Notes under the pieces: generated by a model
What the model saw: the letters and a program-made list of their open reading frames with translations, nothing else
Databases searched by the model: none
What the model was told of the DNA's origin: nothing
Shown here: in pieces, positions 11,505-21,277 of the stretch
Position numbering within the stretch: the stretch's first letter is position 1
Layout: each line of letters starts with the position of its first letter
NCBI GenBank assembly: GCA_963575745.1
Contig: CAUYUJ010015730.1
Location: forward strand, 1-64,000
Direction: 5' to 3'
Origin: Prorocentrum cordatum
Lineage: Eukaryota; Sar; Dinophyceae; Prorocentrales; Prorocentraceae
Length of the DNA: 64,000 bases
Translations under genes and position numbers: made by a program

Positions 11505-11788
11505 CATGAGAAGGAGGGGGGAGTAGGAGGCGGGGAGGAGAGGAGGAGGGAAGAGGAAGGAGGCGGAGGAGGAGAGGAGGAGGAGGAGGAGGAGGGAGGG
11601 GAGGAGGAGGAGGAGGAGGAGGAGGAGGAGGAGGGAGGAGGGAGAGAGAGGAGGAGGAGGAGGAGGAGGAGGAGGAGGAGGAGGAGACCACATAACGTAC
11701 TTCCTAAGGTTTGTTTAGCCCGGAACAAGTGGGAGGAGGCGAGCGAGGAGCAGGAGGAGGAGGAGGAGAGGAAGACGAGGATGGGGGT

Positions 11789-11819
<31 letters not shown>

Positions 11820-12092
11820 AGGAGGAGTAGGAGGAGGAGGACGGAGGAGGACGACGACGACACGTATTTCCCTAAGGTTTGTCTAGCCCAAAACAAGGAG
11901 CAGGATCTGGAGGAGAGAGAAGGAGTGGAGGAGGAGGAGGTGGAATGGGGCAGGAGGAGGAGGGAGGAGAGGCAGGAGGAGGAGGAGGAGCAGAGGGGGA
12001 GGAGGAGGAGGAGGAGGATGAGAGGAGGGAGGTGGAGGAGGAGGAGGAGGAGGGGGAGGAGGAGGAGGAGAAGGAGGAGGAGGAGGAGGAGG
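11505..12092 (+). repeat. (GGA)n microsatellite with an embedded duplication
   Basis: GGA tract interrupted by two copies of a short unique block: cctaaggtttgtttagcccg at about 11703 and ccctaaggtttgtctagccc at about 11871. This suggests the tract grew partly by duplicating a unit of about 170 bp. Confidence 0.9.
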
Positions 12093-12297
12093 ACCACAAC
12101 GCTTGTGTACACCGCAGCGCCTATGTACACCGCAACAGCTGCGTGCAACACAGAGCCAATGTGCACCACAGTGCCTGCGTGCACCACAGCGCTTGTGTGC
12201 ACCACAGCGCCTGCGTACACCACAGTACCTGCGTGCACCACAGCGCTGGTGTGTACCACGGCGCCTGTTTGTACCACAGCAACCGTGCGCAACAGAA
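12093..12297 (+). repeat. Minisatellite, left member of an inverted pair
   Basis: About a dozen 15-18 bp units of the form tgcgtgcaccacagcgcc. The complement of this unit builds the array at 12855-13152. Confidence 0.85.
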
Positions 12298-12854
12298 CAC
12301 CATTGTTGCGCATATAAGTTTAGAAGGTTTTTTGTTTAAACAGGATGTAACGCCTGTGGATTCCACAGGGAATAATTGTTTTATACAGGATTGGAAAAGA
12401 ATCCTTGTGGAAAAAGGAGCGCCTCTGGAATTCACGAGTCCTGCAGAAGCCTCCCGCATCATCCTAACTCCTCCCATTTGTGTCCAGAAGGTTCCTGCAG
12501 AGTTGGCCTTCCGAGAACGTAGTGGACTGATTCAATAGACCATTTTGCGGTGCACGCTGAGATGCGCACGTGCGCTGTAGCGCCGACCCGCACGACAGCG
12601 GGGACGGTGAGGGAGGAGGAGGAAGACGAGGAGGAGGAGGGATGAAGGAAAAACAGTGCATTCTATCCTCAGCACTCCCCTTGCGTTGTTTAGTTGCCCG
12701 CAGCAGATCCTCACCTACATGCTCTTTCCACCTGGCCGTCCCGATTTGCCAGACCGCATATGCACATATACAACTATATACAACTTATATGTGTTTCAAC
12801 GTTGGTTTCATGATCCTCTGTATAGTAACCCACGTGGGGTACAATTTCCACCTG
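12298..12854. other. Spacer between inverted minisatellites
   Basis: AT-richer unique DNA with a short GGA-rich patch near 12605-12645. No gene was recognised. Confidence 0.5.
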
Positions 12855-13152
12855 TCCTGTGCACGCAGGCGCTGTGTTGCACGCGGATGCTTTGGTGTAC
12901 ACAGGCGCTGTGGTGTGCACAGGCGCTGTGGTGCACGCAAACATTGTGGTGTACACAGGCGCTGTGTGGCAGACGGCTGCTGCGGTGTACACATTCGCTG
13001 CGGTGTACACGAGCGCCGTGGTGCACGCAAACATTGTGATGTACATAGGCGATGTGGTGCACACGGCTGTTGCGGTGTATACAGGCGCTGTGGTGTTCAC
13101 GCGCGCTGTGGTGCACGCGAGTACCGTGGTGTACACAGTCGTTGTGGTGCAG
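12855..13152 (-). repeat. Minisatellite, right member of an inverted pair
   Basis: About sixteen units of the form acaggcgctgtggtgcacg, the complement of the array at 12093-12297. The two arrays could fold together over a loop of about 560 bp. Confidence 0.85.
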
Positions 13153-13536
13153 ATCGCCGCCTATTTGCTGTTCCTGATTGGCCCTGGTCATCCTTAGGCA
13201 CTCCCGGACGCCACCGGCGCAGAACGTGACATCACTTTTGGGGGTGGGTGGGCGGGGCCGGTGACGGCCGCTATCGTGGAATATTTTTTCCCAAAAGAAC
13301 GTTCTTCCAGTATTCCTCTCTCTATTCCAGCAGACCTTTTCCCACCCCATTCCTCCAGCATTCCTCTCTCTTCCCTGTTTCCTGCCTCCTCCCTGCTTCC
13401 TCCCTCTCCTCCCCTGCCTGGCCCTCCCATCATCCATCCTCGCTCCTTCCTCTCTGCCTCTCCCCTCTCGCTGCCTCGTCCTCCCTCGCTCCTCCCTGCC
13501 TGCCCCTTCCTCACTGCCCCCACCCAACCCTTAAAA
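13153..13536. other. No gene recognised; C/T-rich
   Basis: Mostly pyrimidine-rich plus strand (13290-13530) with many ctccct and cctgcc words. No domain is visible in any frame. Confidence 0.4.
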
Positions 13537-13683
13537 TCGGGCGTGTCCCTCTACAGGAGGGATAGTCAAAAGTAGTAAAAAATGTCTGGGAACAATTTTT
13601 TTACCAGTTTTGACTATTTTTGAGGTTTTTTTGAATCTGTTTCATTTTTCTTGTCGAATCCGCCTGTAGGAGGACATGCCCGA
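13537..13683. mobile_element. Foldback element, family B copy 1
   Basis: The ends tcgggcgtgtccctctacag and ctgtaggaggacatgcccga are inverted, and the interior is AT-rich. The family matches 27831-28020. It is non-coding and MITE-like. Confidence 0.75.
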
Positions 13684-14290
13684 CCTAACCCTGCCCCCCC
13701 CTCCTCCTCCGCCCGGGGCCCGCCCGCGCATGCGCACGCGCCCCCAGGCCGCGGGCACCGGTGCGAGCTGGGCGGACGCGGGCGTCCTCGACGCAGGCCG
13801 CCGGGCCGCCCTTGGGTGCTCCCCTGCCTTCCCTCCAGGGTTCGACGGCGACGATCGGGGATAGGGACGAACATCGGCCGTGAGCGAGGGGGGGAAGTGA
13901 GAAGGGGCGGGGCTGCTCAGAAGGCTCTGACGTCCCGTGGGCTTCGGAGAAGTTTTGTTCAGCCTCCCCCGAAGACGTTGACAACTTCTCCTTCTCGCCT
14001 TTCCCCCTGCGCTCGTCGCCAAGAATCGCCCAGAGAAGGGCATTGCCAAGCTGGAGCCTCGCCGAAGGGAGCCCGGGAGCCTCGCCGAAGGCATGGGCCA
14101 TCGGCGCCCCTGGCATGGACCATCGGCGCCCCTGGATACATGTGCTGCCATCCCCTGGGATGAGAGGGGCTTAATCGGCTACAAGTAGGTAAGTAGTGCC
14201 AGGTTCGCCCCGTCGTTCGTCCGCCGCGCGGCGCTAGTGGGTAAGCCATCCAGGTTCATGCCGTCGTTCGTCGCGGCCACCACTTGATCT
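13684..14290. other. No gene recognised
   Basis: GC-rich DNA with short direct repeats (tcggcgcccctgg near 14101 and 14124). No domain seen. Confidence 0.4.
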
Positions 14291-14700
14291 GAGGTAAAAC
14301 ACCAACATGTTAGAAGGAATGCGCGTAGGGCCCCATCGGCCCCGACCCCTATTGGAAAACCAATGGCTTTTTGACCCGTTCTCTGGATTTGGGATTTTCG
14401 TATGTCTTATGTTTGTTCGTCTTGCGATCCCGGCTCAGAGACAAAATAGAATCCAAGAGGTAAAATGCCAACATTTAGGGAGGAATGCGCGTGGGGCCCC
14501 ATCGGCCCCTATTCCTATTGGAAAACAATTGGCTTTTAAACCGGTTTTCTGGTTTTGGGACTTGTGTATATATATATGTGTACATAAATATTCGTCTGGC
14601 GATCCCGGCTCGGAGACCGAATCGAATCCAAGAGGTAAAGCACGAACATTTCGAAAGGAATGCGCGTGGGGCCCCACTGGCCCCGATTAATTTCATGAAT
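14291..14700 (+). repeat. Tandem repeat of about 170 bp, two and a half units
   Basis: Units start with gaggtaaaa at 14291, 14456 and 14630. They share ggaatgcgcgtggggcccca, an attggaaaa block and a gatcccggctcggagac block. The third unit is cut short. Confidence 0.85.
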
Positions 14701-15305
14701 TGTGGAATGTTTTTTTCACGGATTCGTTCAGGAATTTATTCATCTGAAGTTCGCAGGTTTGCGTAGAAGTGTTGTGAATTTCTCCATGTATTGGTTCATA
14801 CCGAAAAGTTAGTATTTAGAGGTTGTTTGATGTGTTGTTCGTCGCTTGGGTAGAGTAGTTCACGTCGAAATGCGAGTTTGTTTGTCGTTGTTCGAGAAGG
14901 GTGGGTATGTTTCTTCATGTCGCGTTGTTTGTCGATCGGAAAGGGACTTCAGTATTCAGGAAAATCAGTTGTTTTGTCGTTTTTCCCCAGTACGTGGTTC
15001 AATCTACAGAGACCCCCCTCATCCCCTGGGCTATTCGCCCCCATCGTCGCCCCCGAAGGATGTGCGTATGGGGGGGGGGAGGGGGAGGAGGCGAGGTGGG
15101 AAGGGTGTGGAAGGGAGGGAGGAGGGAGAGAGCAGCCAGGACGGAGGAGTCTCTCGGCCCTCTCTCCTTTCTCTCCTCCCTCTCCTCCACGGTAGGAATC
15201 TGAGCTGTCATACAGCACTGCCCCGCTCCTTTCTTTGCTCGCTGACGCGCTGCGTTGCGACTGCGATTTTCGGAGCACGAGGAGCCGCAGAGGAGCAGGA
15301 CTCTG
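14701..15305. other. No gene recognised; G-rich stretch
   Basis: AT-richer at 14690-14990, then purine-rich (15060-15150) with gggaggagg words. No domain found. Confidence 0.4.
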
Positions 15306-15484
15306 TACAGTCAACGCGCCTAGTAAGGGCGCGCGCCTTCATCTAGGGCACCTTGGTGTCCTTGTCTCTGCGGCCCGTCCTTCGTCGTTTTCACTGGCCT
15401 CCCGCCGCCCAAAGCAGCCCAATTTCGGCCCCCAAGGGTCTTGCGTCCTCATTACCACCCGTCCTTAATACACGCTTGACTGTA
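15306..15484. mobile_element. MITE-like element, family E copy 1
   Basis: Begins tacagtcaacgcg and ends cgcttgactgta, so TACAGTCAA is an inverted terminus. About 180 bp, non-coding. Copies lie at 27490-27666 and 28779-28959 in the same orientation and share aaggacgcgcgccttc and gtccttaccacccgtcctt. Confidence 0.8.
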
Positions 15485-15915
15485 CCTGCCGCGTCGTGGC
15501 TTCGATTGTGTCTTTTTTGAATTCCTAGTTGTATTCTCTGCCCCGCATCTCAGCTGCGATATCTACGCGACAATCCATTATTCAGAAGCATCTGTCTTAG
15601 AAAATCTGGGTTTTTCTTGAACTCCCTGTGCCTTCAGTTGGTGGTGGCACTGCCGTCCTTACCGCCCGTCCTTACAGTGGAGACCCATGCCAAGAAACAC
15701 CCTGCTTGCCTCCATGGTGCCCTGGTTTTCTTTACCAGCCTCGAACGTATCCCTATCCCTAAGATTGACACGCCAAACGGCGATGACAATCTTAGGGATT
15801 CGCCCTCACAAAATAAGGGAATCCCTAAGATTGGCATCGTGATGAGGAGATGCCCAGCATAGGGATAGGGATATGTTCCAGGCTGGTAATTTCTTGGGTT
15901 TCGATGGTCTTGCGA
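15485..15915. other. Unique DNA with a small inverted repeat
   Basis: Segments cgtatccctatccctaagat (15747-15766) and its near-complement at 15830-15872 form a weak foldback; caatcttagggat occurs inside. No gene recognised. Confidence 0.4.
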
Positions 15916-16790
15916 TGGAGAGCGCGGCGCTCCCGCACCAGGAGCCCATGGACGCCCTGGGGTTCCAGGGCTGGGCTTCTCGTGGAAGGTTTTTCGGGAA
16001 TGTAGCAACACTCACGCGCAGCAATGGTTTTTCGTTAGCTCGGGCAGCACTTTGGGTAACACTGCCTGTACCCTCGCTTCCTTAGCGGGTTCGAGCCTCA
16101 CGCCGATGGATGACCGCATGTGCTCATCAGGCCCTGGTGCCGAGACAGATACAGCAGATACAAGTCCACCTTCCGACCCCAACCTACCATCCAAAATCAC
16201 ATCACAGCACTGCTCGTGGAAGGTTTTTCTTCTGGCCGAGCCCCTGCTGCAGCGCACGCGCTCCCGCACCAAGAGCCCATGGACGCCCTGGGGCTCCAGG
16301 GCTGGGCTTCTCGTGGAAGCTTTTTCTTGTGGCCGAGCCCCTGCTGCAATGGAGAGCGCGGCGCTCCCGCACCAGGAGCCCATGGACGCCCTGGGGCTCC
16401 AGGGCTGGGCTTCTCGTGGAAGGTTTTTCCTGTGGCCGAGCCCCTGCTGCAGCGCACGCGCTCCGGCTGCAGCTCGCCGCGTGGCCCAAGGCGAGGGCGC
16501 CGCGTGGCGGCTGCGGCTCCGCGGCGCTGTCCGGGGGTTTGGGGGGGGGGCCGCGGCGGGCGGCGCTCCCGCACCAGGAGTCCATGGACGCCCTGGGGTT
16601 CCAGGGTTGGGTTTCTCGTGGAAGGTTCCTCTTGTGGCCGAGCCCCTGCTGCAGTCGCCGCGCGCTCCGGCTGCCGCCGCCGCGTGGCCCAAGGCGAGGG
16701 CGCCGCGTGGCGGCCTGCGGCTCCGCGGCGCTGTCCGGGGGTTTGGGGGGGGGGCCCGCGGCGGGCAGGGCCCCGCGCCGCGGGGCCGCG
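15916..16790 (+). repeat. GC-rich tandem repeat of about 100 bp units
   Basis: The block gctcccgcaccaggagccca...tggacgccctgggg...ctcgtggaagg recurs near 15925, 16258, 16362 and 16565, with truncated or rearranged copies between. A second block containing gccgcgtggcggc...gtttgggggggggg occurs at about 16500-16555 and 16685-16760. Confidence 0.8.
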
Positions 16791-16818
16791 GGCACGGCCG
16801 CTGTGAGGGGCGGCCGCC

Positions 16819-16995
16819 TTGGCCTCCTCCTCCTCCTCCTCCTCGTCCTCCTCGTCCTCGGTCCTCCTCCTCCTCCTCCTCCTCCTCCTCCTCCTCCTCC
16901 TCCTCCTCCTCCTCGTCCTCCTCCTCGTCCTCCTCCTCCTCCTCCTCCTCCTCCTCCTCCGCCTCCGCCTCCGCCTCCGCCTCCGCCTCCTCAGC
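16819..16995 (+). repeat. (TCC)n microsatellite
   Basis: TCC triplets with GTC and GCC interruptions, ending in a short CCGCCT run. Confidence 0.93.
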
Positions 16996-17076
16996 CGGCG
17001 GCCGGCCAGCGTGGAGCGTGCGGTCCATGGGCGAAGGGGGGCGGGCCGCAAGGGGGAGTAGAGATTCAAGCATAGT

Positions 17077-17205
17077 GGAACGAAGAATGACATAAGCACA
17101 AAAAACCCGGAGGTCCGCGCGGATTTCTCGGATCCGCGCTGGACCCCCCTTGGCGGCGCTTCGCGGACCTCCGAGTTTTTATGTTTATGCCATTATTCGT
17201 TCCCC
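17077..17205. mobile_element. Foldback element, family A copy 2
   Basis: Outer inverted ends ggaacgaagaatgacataa and ttatgccattattcgttcc. The inner arms pair cggaggtccgcg with cgcggacctccg. Shortest copy of the family, with the same GGATCCGCGCTGG core. Confidence 0.8.
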
Positions 17206-17210
17206 TAATT

Positions 17211-17448
17211 CAAGCCGTGGCGAAGCGTCCTGGCTCGCCTACAGGCCCAGCAAAGAGTGTTCTGAGAACCTTTTGTGGTCTGCACGTCATGTTCTTTGAG
17301 AACAATTCTTACCGAGACTATCTCGTTTCAGTACATCGGGTTTATGTTCAAAGAACGTTGCTCTTGTTCTTGGAATATTATCGTCGGATTCTAAGAGCAT
17401 GTCGTGGTAGGCCTATAGGGATGCCGGGACGATCGGCCCTTGCTCAAG
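17211..17448. mobile_element. Foldback element, family F copy 1
   Basis: Left end gtggcgaagcgtcctggctc, right end resembling its complement (gccgggacgatcggcccttg). The same ends and interior words such as atgtcgtggt and cggcctatag occur at 55313-55548 and 56038-56230. Confidence 0.65.
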
Positions 17449-17529
17449 CGATGGAGGGTAGGAATGGGGAAGAAGAGGATGGGACGGGGTGGGAGACGTT
17501 TTGCGGACGCTACTCGAAGAATACCAGAA

Positions 17530-17672
17530 CTCCATGAACATAAACTTCTGGCGCTCCGCGCGGGTGTCTTGGATCCGCGCTGGGCCCCCCAGGCGGCGCC
17601 TCCGACGCCGCCCCTGGCGCGCCAGATCCAAGAAAGCCGCGCGGAGCGCCAAAACTTTATGCGTATGCATTA
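17530..17672. mobile_element. Foldback element, family A copy 3
   Basis: Inverted arms acataaacttctggcgctcc and ggagcgccaaaactttatg surround the GGATCCGCGCTGG core with ccagatccaagaaagccgcg opposite. Confidence 0.8.
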
Positions 17673-17674
17673 GT

Positions 17675-17805
17675 ATCCGTAGTATTAATAATATTATTCA
17701 TATGATTATGATTATGACTATTATTATCATTATTATCATGATTATTATTAATAATAATATTTTCATTACTATTATTATTATGATGATGATTATGATTATT
17801 ATTAT

Positions 17806-17867
<62 letters not shown>

Positions 17868-18055
17868 TTATGAGTATTATTATTAGTATTACAGTATTAG
17901 GATTAGTATTAATAGCAATAATACGATTAGTGTTATGATTATTTTAGTATTAGTATTATTTGTAGTATTCGTATTGGTATCATTTGAATTCTTCGTATTA
18001 TTCTTACTATTATTACGAGTACTAGTACGGTTATTCTTATTATTACTATTATTCC
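17675..18055 (+). repeat. ATT/ACT-rich microsatellite block
   Basis: Runs of ATT, ATG and a pure ACT run (about 17806-17870), then irregular AT-rich triplets. Confidence 0.9.
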
Positions 18056-18160
18056 CATCCCTCCTTGGTTGGGTATTCGTTTTGAATAGAGCAGTGTGGT
18101 CTCCACTCCCTTCTTCCCGTCCCGTCTCCCTCTTGCCTCCTCCTGTCTTGCCTGCGGCGG

Positions 18161-19180
18161 GCTGCGATCTGTGAAACTGTCGCCACTTTCGAGGCCTGCT
18201 GGGGGGCCCAGCACAGTGACGCCACGGGCGGATTCAAATTAGACCTCGCCATCCCTGGGGGGCTGCGATCTGTGAAATTGTCGCCACTTTCGAGGCCTGC
18301 TGGGGGGCGCAGCACACTGACGCCACGGGCGGATTCAAATTAACCTCGCCATCCCTGGGGGGCTGCGATCTGTGAAACTGTCGCCACTTTCGAGGCCTGC
18401 TGGGGGGCCCAGCACAGTGACGCCACGGGCGGATTCAAATTAGACCTCGCCATCCCTGGGGGGGCTGCGATCTGTGAAACTGTCGCCACTTTCGAGGCCT
18501 GCTGGGGGGCCCAGCACAGTGACGCCACGGGCGGATTCAAATTAGACCTCGCCATCCCTGGGGGGCTGCGATCTGTGAAACTGTCGCCACTTTCGAGGCC
18601 TGCTGGGGGGCCCAGCACAGTGACGCCACGGGCGGATTCAAATTAGACCTCGCCATCCCTGGGGGGCTGCGATCTGTGAAACCGTCGCCACTTTCGAGGC
18701 CTGCCGGGGGGCCCAGCACAGTGAAGCCACGGGCGGACCCAAATTAGACCTCGCCATCCCTGGGGGGCTGCGATCTGTGAAACTGTCGCCAATTTTCGAG
18801 GCTGCTGGGGGGCCAGCACAGTGACGCCACGGGCGGATCAAATTAGACCTCGCCATCCCTGGGGGGCTGCGATCTGTGAAACTGTCGCCACTTTCGAGGC
18901 CTGCTGGGGGGCCCAGCACAGTGACGCCACGGGCGGATTCAAATTAGACCTCGCCATCCCTGGGGGGCTGCGATCTGTGAAACTGTCGCCACTTTCGAGG
19001 CCTGCTGGGGGGCCCAGCACAGTGGCGCCACGGGCGGATTCAAATTAGACCTCGCCATCCCTGGGGGGCTGCGATCTGTGAAACCGTCGCCAATTTCGAG
19101 GCCTGCTGGGGGGCGCAGCACACTGACGCCACGCGCGGACCCAAATTAGACCTCGCCATCCCTGGGGGGCTGCGATCTGA
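18161..19180 (+). repeat. Satellite array, ten 101-bp units
   Basis: The landmark gctgcgatctgtgaaa begins units at 18161, 18262, 18362, 18464, 18565, 18666, 18767, 18866, 18967, 19068 and a partial one at 19169. Spacing is 99-102 bp. Each unit carries ctttcgaggcctgctggggg, cagcacagtgacgcc and tagacctcgccatccctgg. Minus-strand frames repeating every 101 bp are artefacts. Confidence 0.97.
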
Positions 19181-19384
19181 GATCCCCGCTTTCGAAGTGG
19201 CTAGGGTTGCTCAGGGATTGTAACTAATCAGCTTTCTCTAGTCCTTGTCGTGTAGCCAGTGTCCTGCGAGTCTCCGAATTCCGTCTGCAGACATATGTAA
19301 CCCTCGCTCCGTCATCGCCCCCCCTTATAAAGTGTCCTAAACTATTTGCGCCCCGCGTTTGCGCAGGGGTTGGGTACGTCGCCA

Positions 19385-19680
19385 GGGTACTTATTATTGA
19401 TATTATTATTAGTATCATTATTATGTTTCTTATTGTTGTTAGTGGTATTATTATTACTATTAATAGTATTATTGGTGTTAGTTTTATTCGTATTAGCATT
19501 ATTATTATCACTATTTTAATTATTATTAGTATTGTTATTAATATTATTATTACTACTATTATTATTATTATGGTTATTAATATTATTACTACTACTATTA
19601 CTATTAGCATTGTTATTAATAATATCATTATTACTATTCTTAACATTATTATTATTATTCGTCTTCTTCTTCTTCTAGGG
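19385..19680 (+). repeat. (TTA)n-rich degenerate microsatellite
   Basis: ATT and TTA triplets with GTT and ACT interruptions. Confidence 0.88.
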
Positions 19681-19892
19681 AGGCGAGAGAGGGTGTGTGA
19701 ACCGAGGTGCTGGACGCGGTCGGAGGGATGGAGGGGGGGCGCGGGATAGAGAAAAAAGGGGAAGAGGAGAGGAGGGGGGGGCAGGTCGGGCAGGAGGGGC
19801 GGGGGGGCCAAAGGCAGAGGAAGGGGAGGGAGGGGGGGCAGCGGGAAGTGGAGGAAGGAGGCGGGGGGAATGGGAATGGGAATGCCTGAAGA

Positions 19893-20651
19893 CTAAGTCT
19901 TACAAATCCATGCTACTCCGCTCTCTGACCGCCTCCAGCGACACGAGGAGAAGGAAGAGGACGGCGACCATGCAATACTCCACGCGCTGCATGTAGGCTG
20001 CACCATACGGGCGGCAAACCGACTTGGAGACCATACCGGAGTAGGGGAAATTCCCGCGTGCACCCCAGGGACGACCTCACGACCTCTTCGATAAGACAGC
20101 CTGTACGAGCTACTGCAGCCACGACCGACTGAAGCATATACCCCGTACTCATGAATGCCAGCAAGCCACGAAGCCCACTTCCAAGCAGGGGAATACCATG
20201 ACTCCCACGTACACCCAAAAGCGAAACCACCAAACCATTGCCGAAACATGCACAAGTGACTGATAAGGATACGCAACACTGCATTCACAAATGGCCACAA
20301 TCTTGAAAGATGCAGAGCGGTACCGATGCCGATCACCAGAGCTTTCAAACTGACCATTGAAATAATAAACGCAGCATGTGAAGGTATAGCAGGTACAAAA
20401 AGTGCCGCAAGACCTTGTGGGTATGAACCCTGTGGGTATCCCATGGGCACAATAAAAAAACAACTCGTACATATTTTGAAATATACCAGCTTGGCCACCA
20501 TACGCACTTTGAAGGCCCCGCAAATCGGGGAAGATGAACCCGACATCCCACGGACATCCACGAACGCCTGACAAGTGTCACAGGTGGCATGCACCCATTG
20601 AATGAATTTGAACCTGACTCTGACACTTCGCCCCGCTCTTAGCCGACCCAC
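19893..20651 (-). CDS. Uncertain open frame, 252 residues
   Basis: I do not recognise this protein. The frame runs 253 codons including the stop, but its first codon is GTG; the first methionine is near residue 36. The composition is less biased than in the surrounding repeats, with several hydrophobic stretches (around residues 75-125) and a CxxC pair near residue 29. Two other frames of the same strand are also open for 90-140 codons, which weakens the case. The reason to list it is context: 88 bp upstream on the same strand lies a sequence like the dinoflagellate spliced leader. It could be a retroposed gene, a decayed gene, or chance. Confidence 0.22.
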   Translation of the reverse strand: MGRLRAGRSVRVRFKFIQWVHATCDTCQAFVDVRGMSGSSSPICGAFKVRMVAKLVYFKICTSCFFIVPMGYPQGSYPQGLAALFVPAIPSHAAFIISMVSLKALVIGIGTALHLSRLWPFVNAVLRILISHLCMFRQWFGGFAFGCTWESWYSPAWKWASWLAGIHEYGVYASVGRGCSSSYRLSYRRGREVVPGVHAGISPTPVWSPSRFAARMVQPTCSAWSIAWSPSSSFSSCRWRRSESGVAWICKT

Positions 20652-20741
20652 GCCTCTGTGAATAGACGATGTCTAACATCCAGAGTTGCGAGAAGCCACA
20701 AGCACGCCGCGCTGAGGCGGCGGGGCAGGACCCATGACGCG

Positions 20742-20765
20742 CTTGAGCCAAAAAGGATCTACGCG
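20742..20765 (-). other. Possible spliced-leader relic
   Basis: Read on the minus strand, 20765 to 20742 gives CGCGTAG, then ATCC, then TTTTTGGCTCAAG. The dinoflagellate trans-spliced leader ends in TTTTGGCTCAAG and contains CCGTAG a few bases earlier. The 12-base 3' part matches exactly. The 5' part matches CGTAG with a two-base insertion between. This is what a retroposed, once trans-spliced mRNA would leave. Confidence 0.4.
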
Positions 20766-20789
20766 CCTTGGGTCCCGTGTGCTTGGAAG

Positions 20790-21056
20790 GAGGCGGGGGG
20801 AGGTAGGGGTGGCATACGGGAAGAGAGAGCAGGCTGGGTGGGATGGGGGCTTTGAGGGGGAGGAGGGAGGGAGGGAGAACTGTAAGACGAGGGAGGGAGG
20901 GAAGGGTAGAGAAAGAGAGAGGGGGGTGGGGGGAGGGACGGAGGGAGGGCAGGGAAGGAGGGGGGGGGGGGGGGAAGAGGTGCAGCAGGGAAGGAGGGAG
21001 GGGAGGGAAGGAGGGAGGGGAGGGAAGGAGGGAAGGAGGGGAGGAGGGAGGGCGCT
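20790..21056 (+). repeat. GGGA-rich purine tract
   Basis: Irregular gggagg and ggaaggaggg words, including a 14-G run near 20962-20975. Strong potential for G-quadruplexes on the plus strand. Confidence 0.85.
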
Positions 21057-21117
21057 CCACGCTGGCGCGAGAAAGGAAACCGTGGATCTCGCTCCTCGCG
21101 GCGCGAGCTGGAGAGCC

Positions 21118-21177
21118 GTCCTCCTCCTCCTCCCCCTCCTTCTCCTCCTCCTCCTCCTCCTCCTCCTCCTCCTCCTA
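21118..21177 (+). repeat. (TCC)n microsatellite
   Basis: Short TCC tract just upstream of the first LINE. Confidence 0.9.
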
Positions 21178-21277
21178 GCTGCCGCGAGAGATCGAGAGCG
21201 GCGGCCAGCTGGCGACAGGAGCCAGTATAGCCCTCTTTCAGCGAACCCAGCATGCTTCCAGCTGGGCTTGGGGGGGC

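Noticed and set aside
12093-13152. CRISPR-like array
   Set aside because: Units of 15-18 bp directly abut with no unique spacers, and no cas genes are present; it is a minisatellite.
16080-16110. tRNA T-arm-like gggttcgagcctc
   Set aside because: The stem around it does not pair, and no D-arm, anticodon arm or acceptor stem can be drawn.
18340-19121. Repeated minus-strand proteins of 60-93 residues
   Set aside because: They recur every 101 bp with the satellite, which is not a multiple of three and shifts frame at each unit.
20962-20975. Assembly gap or linker at the 14-G run
   Set aside because: The run sits within a GGGA-rich tract, so slippage explains it; nothing shows a join.
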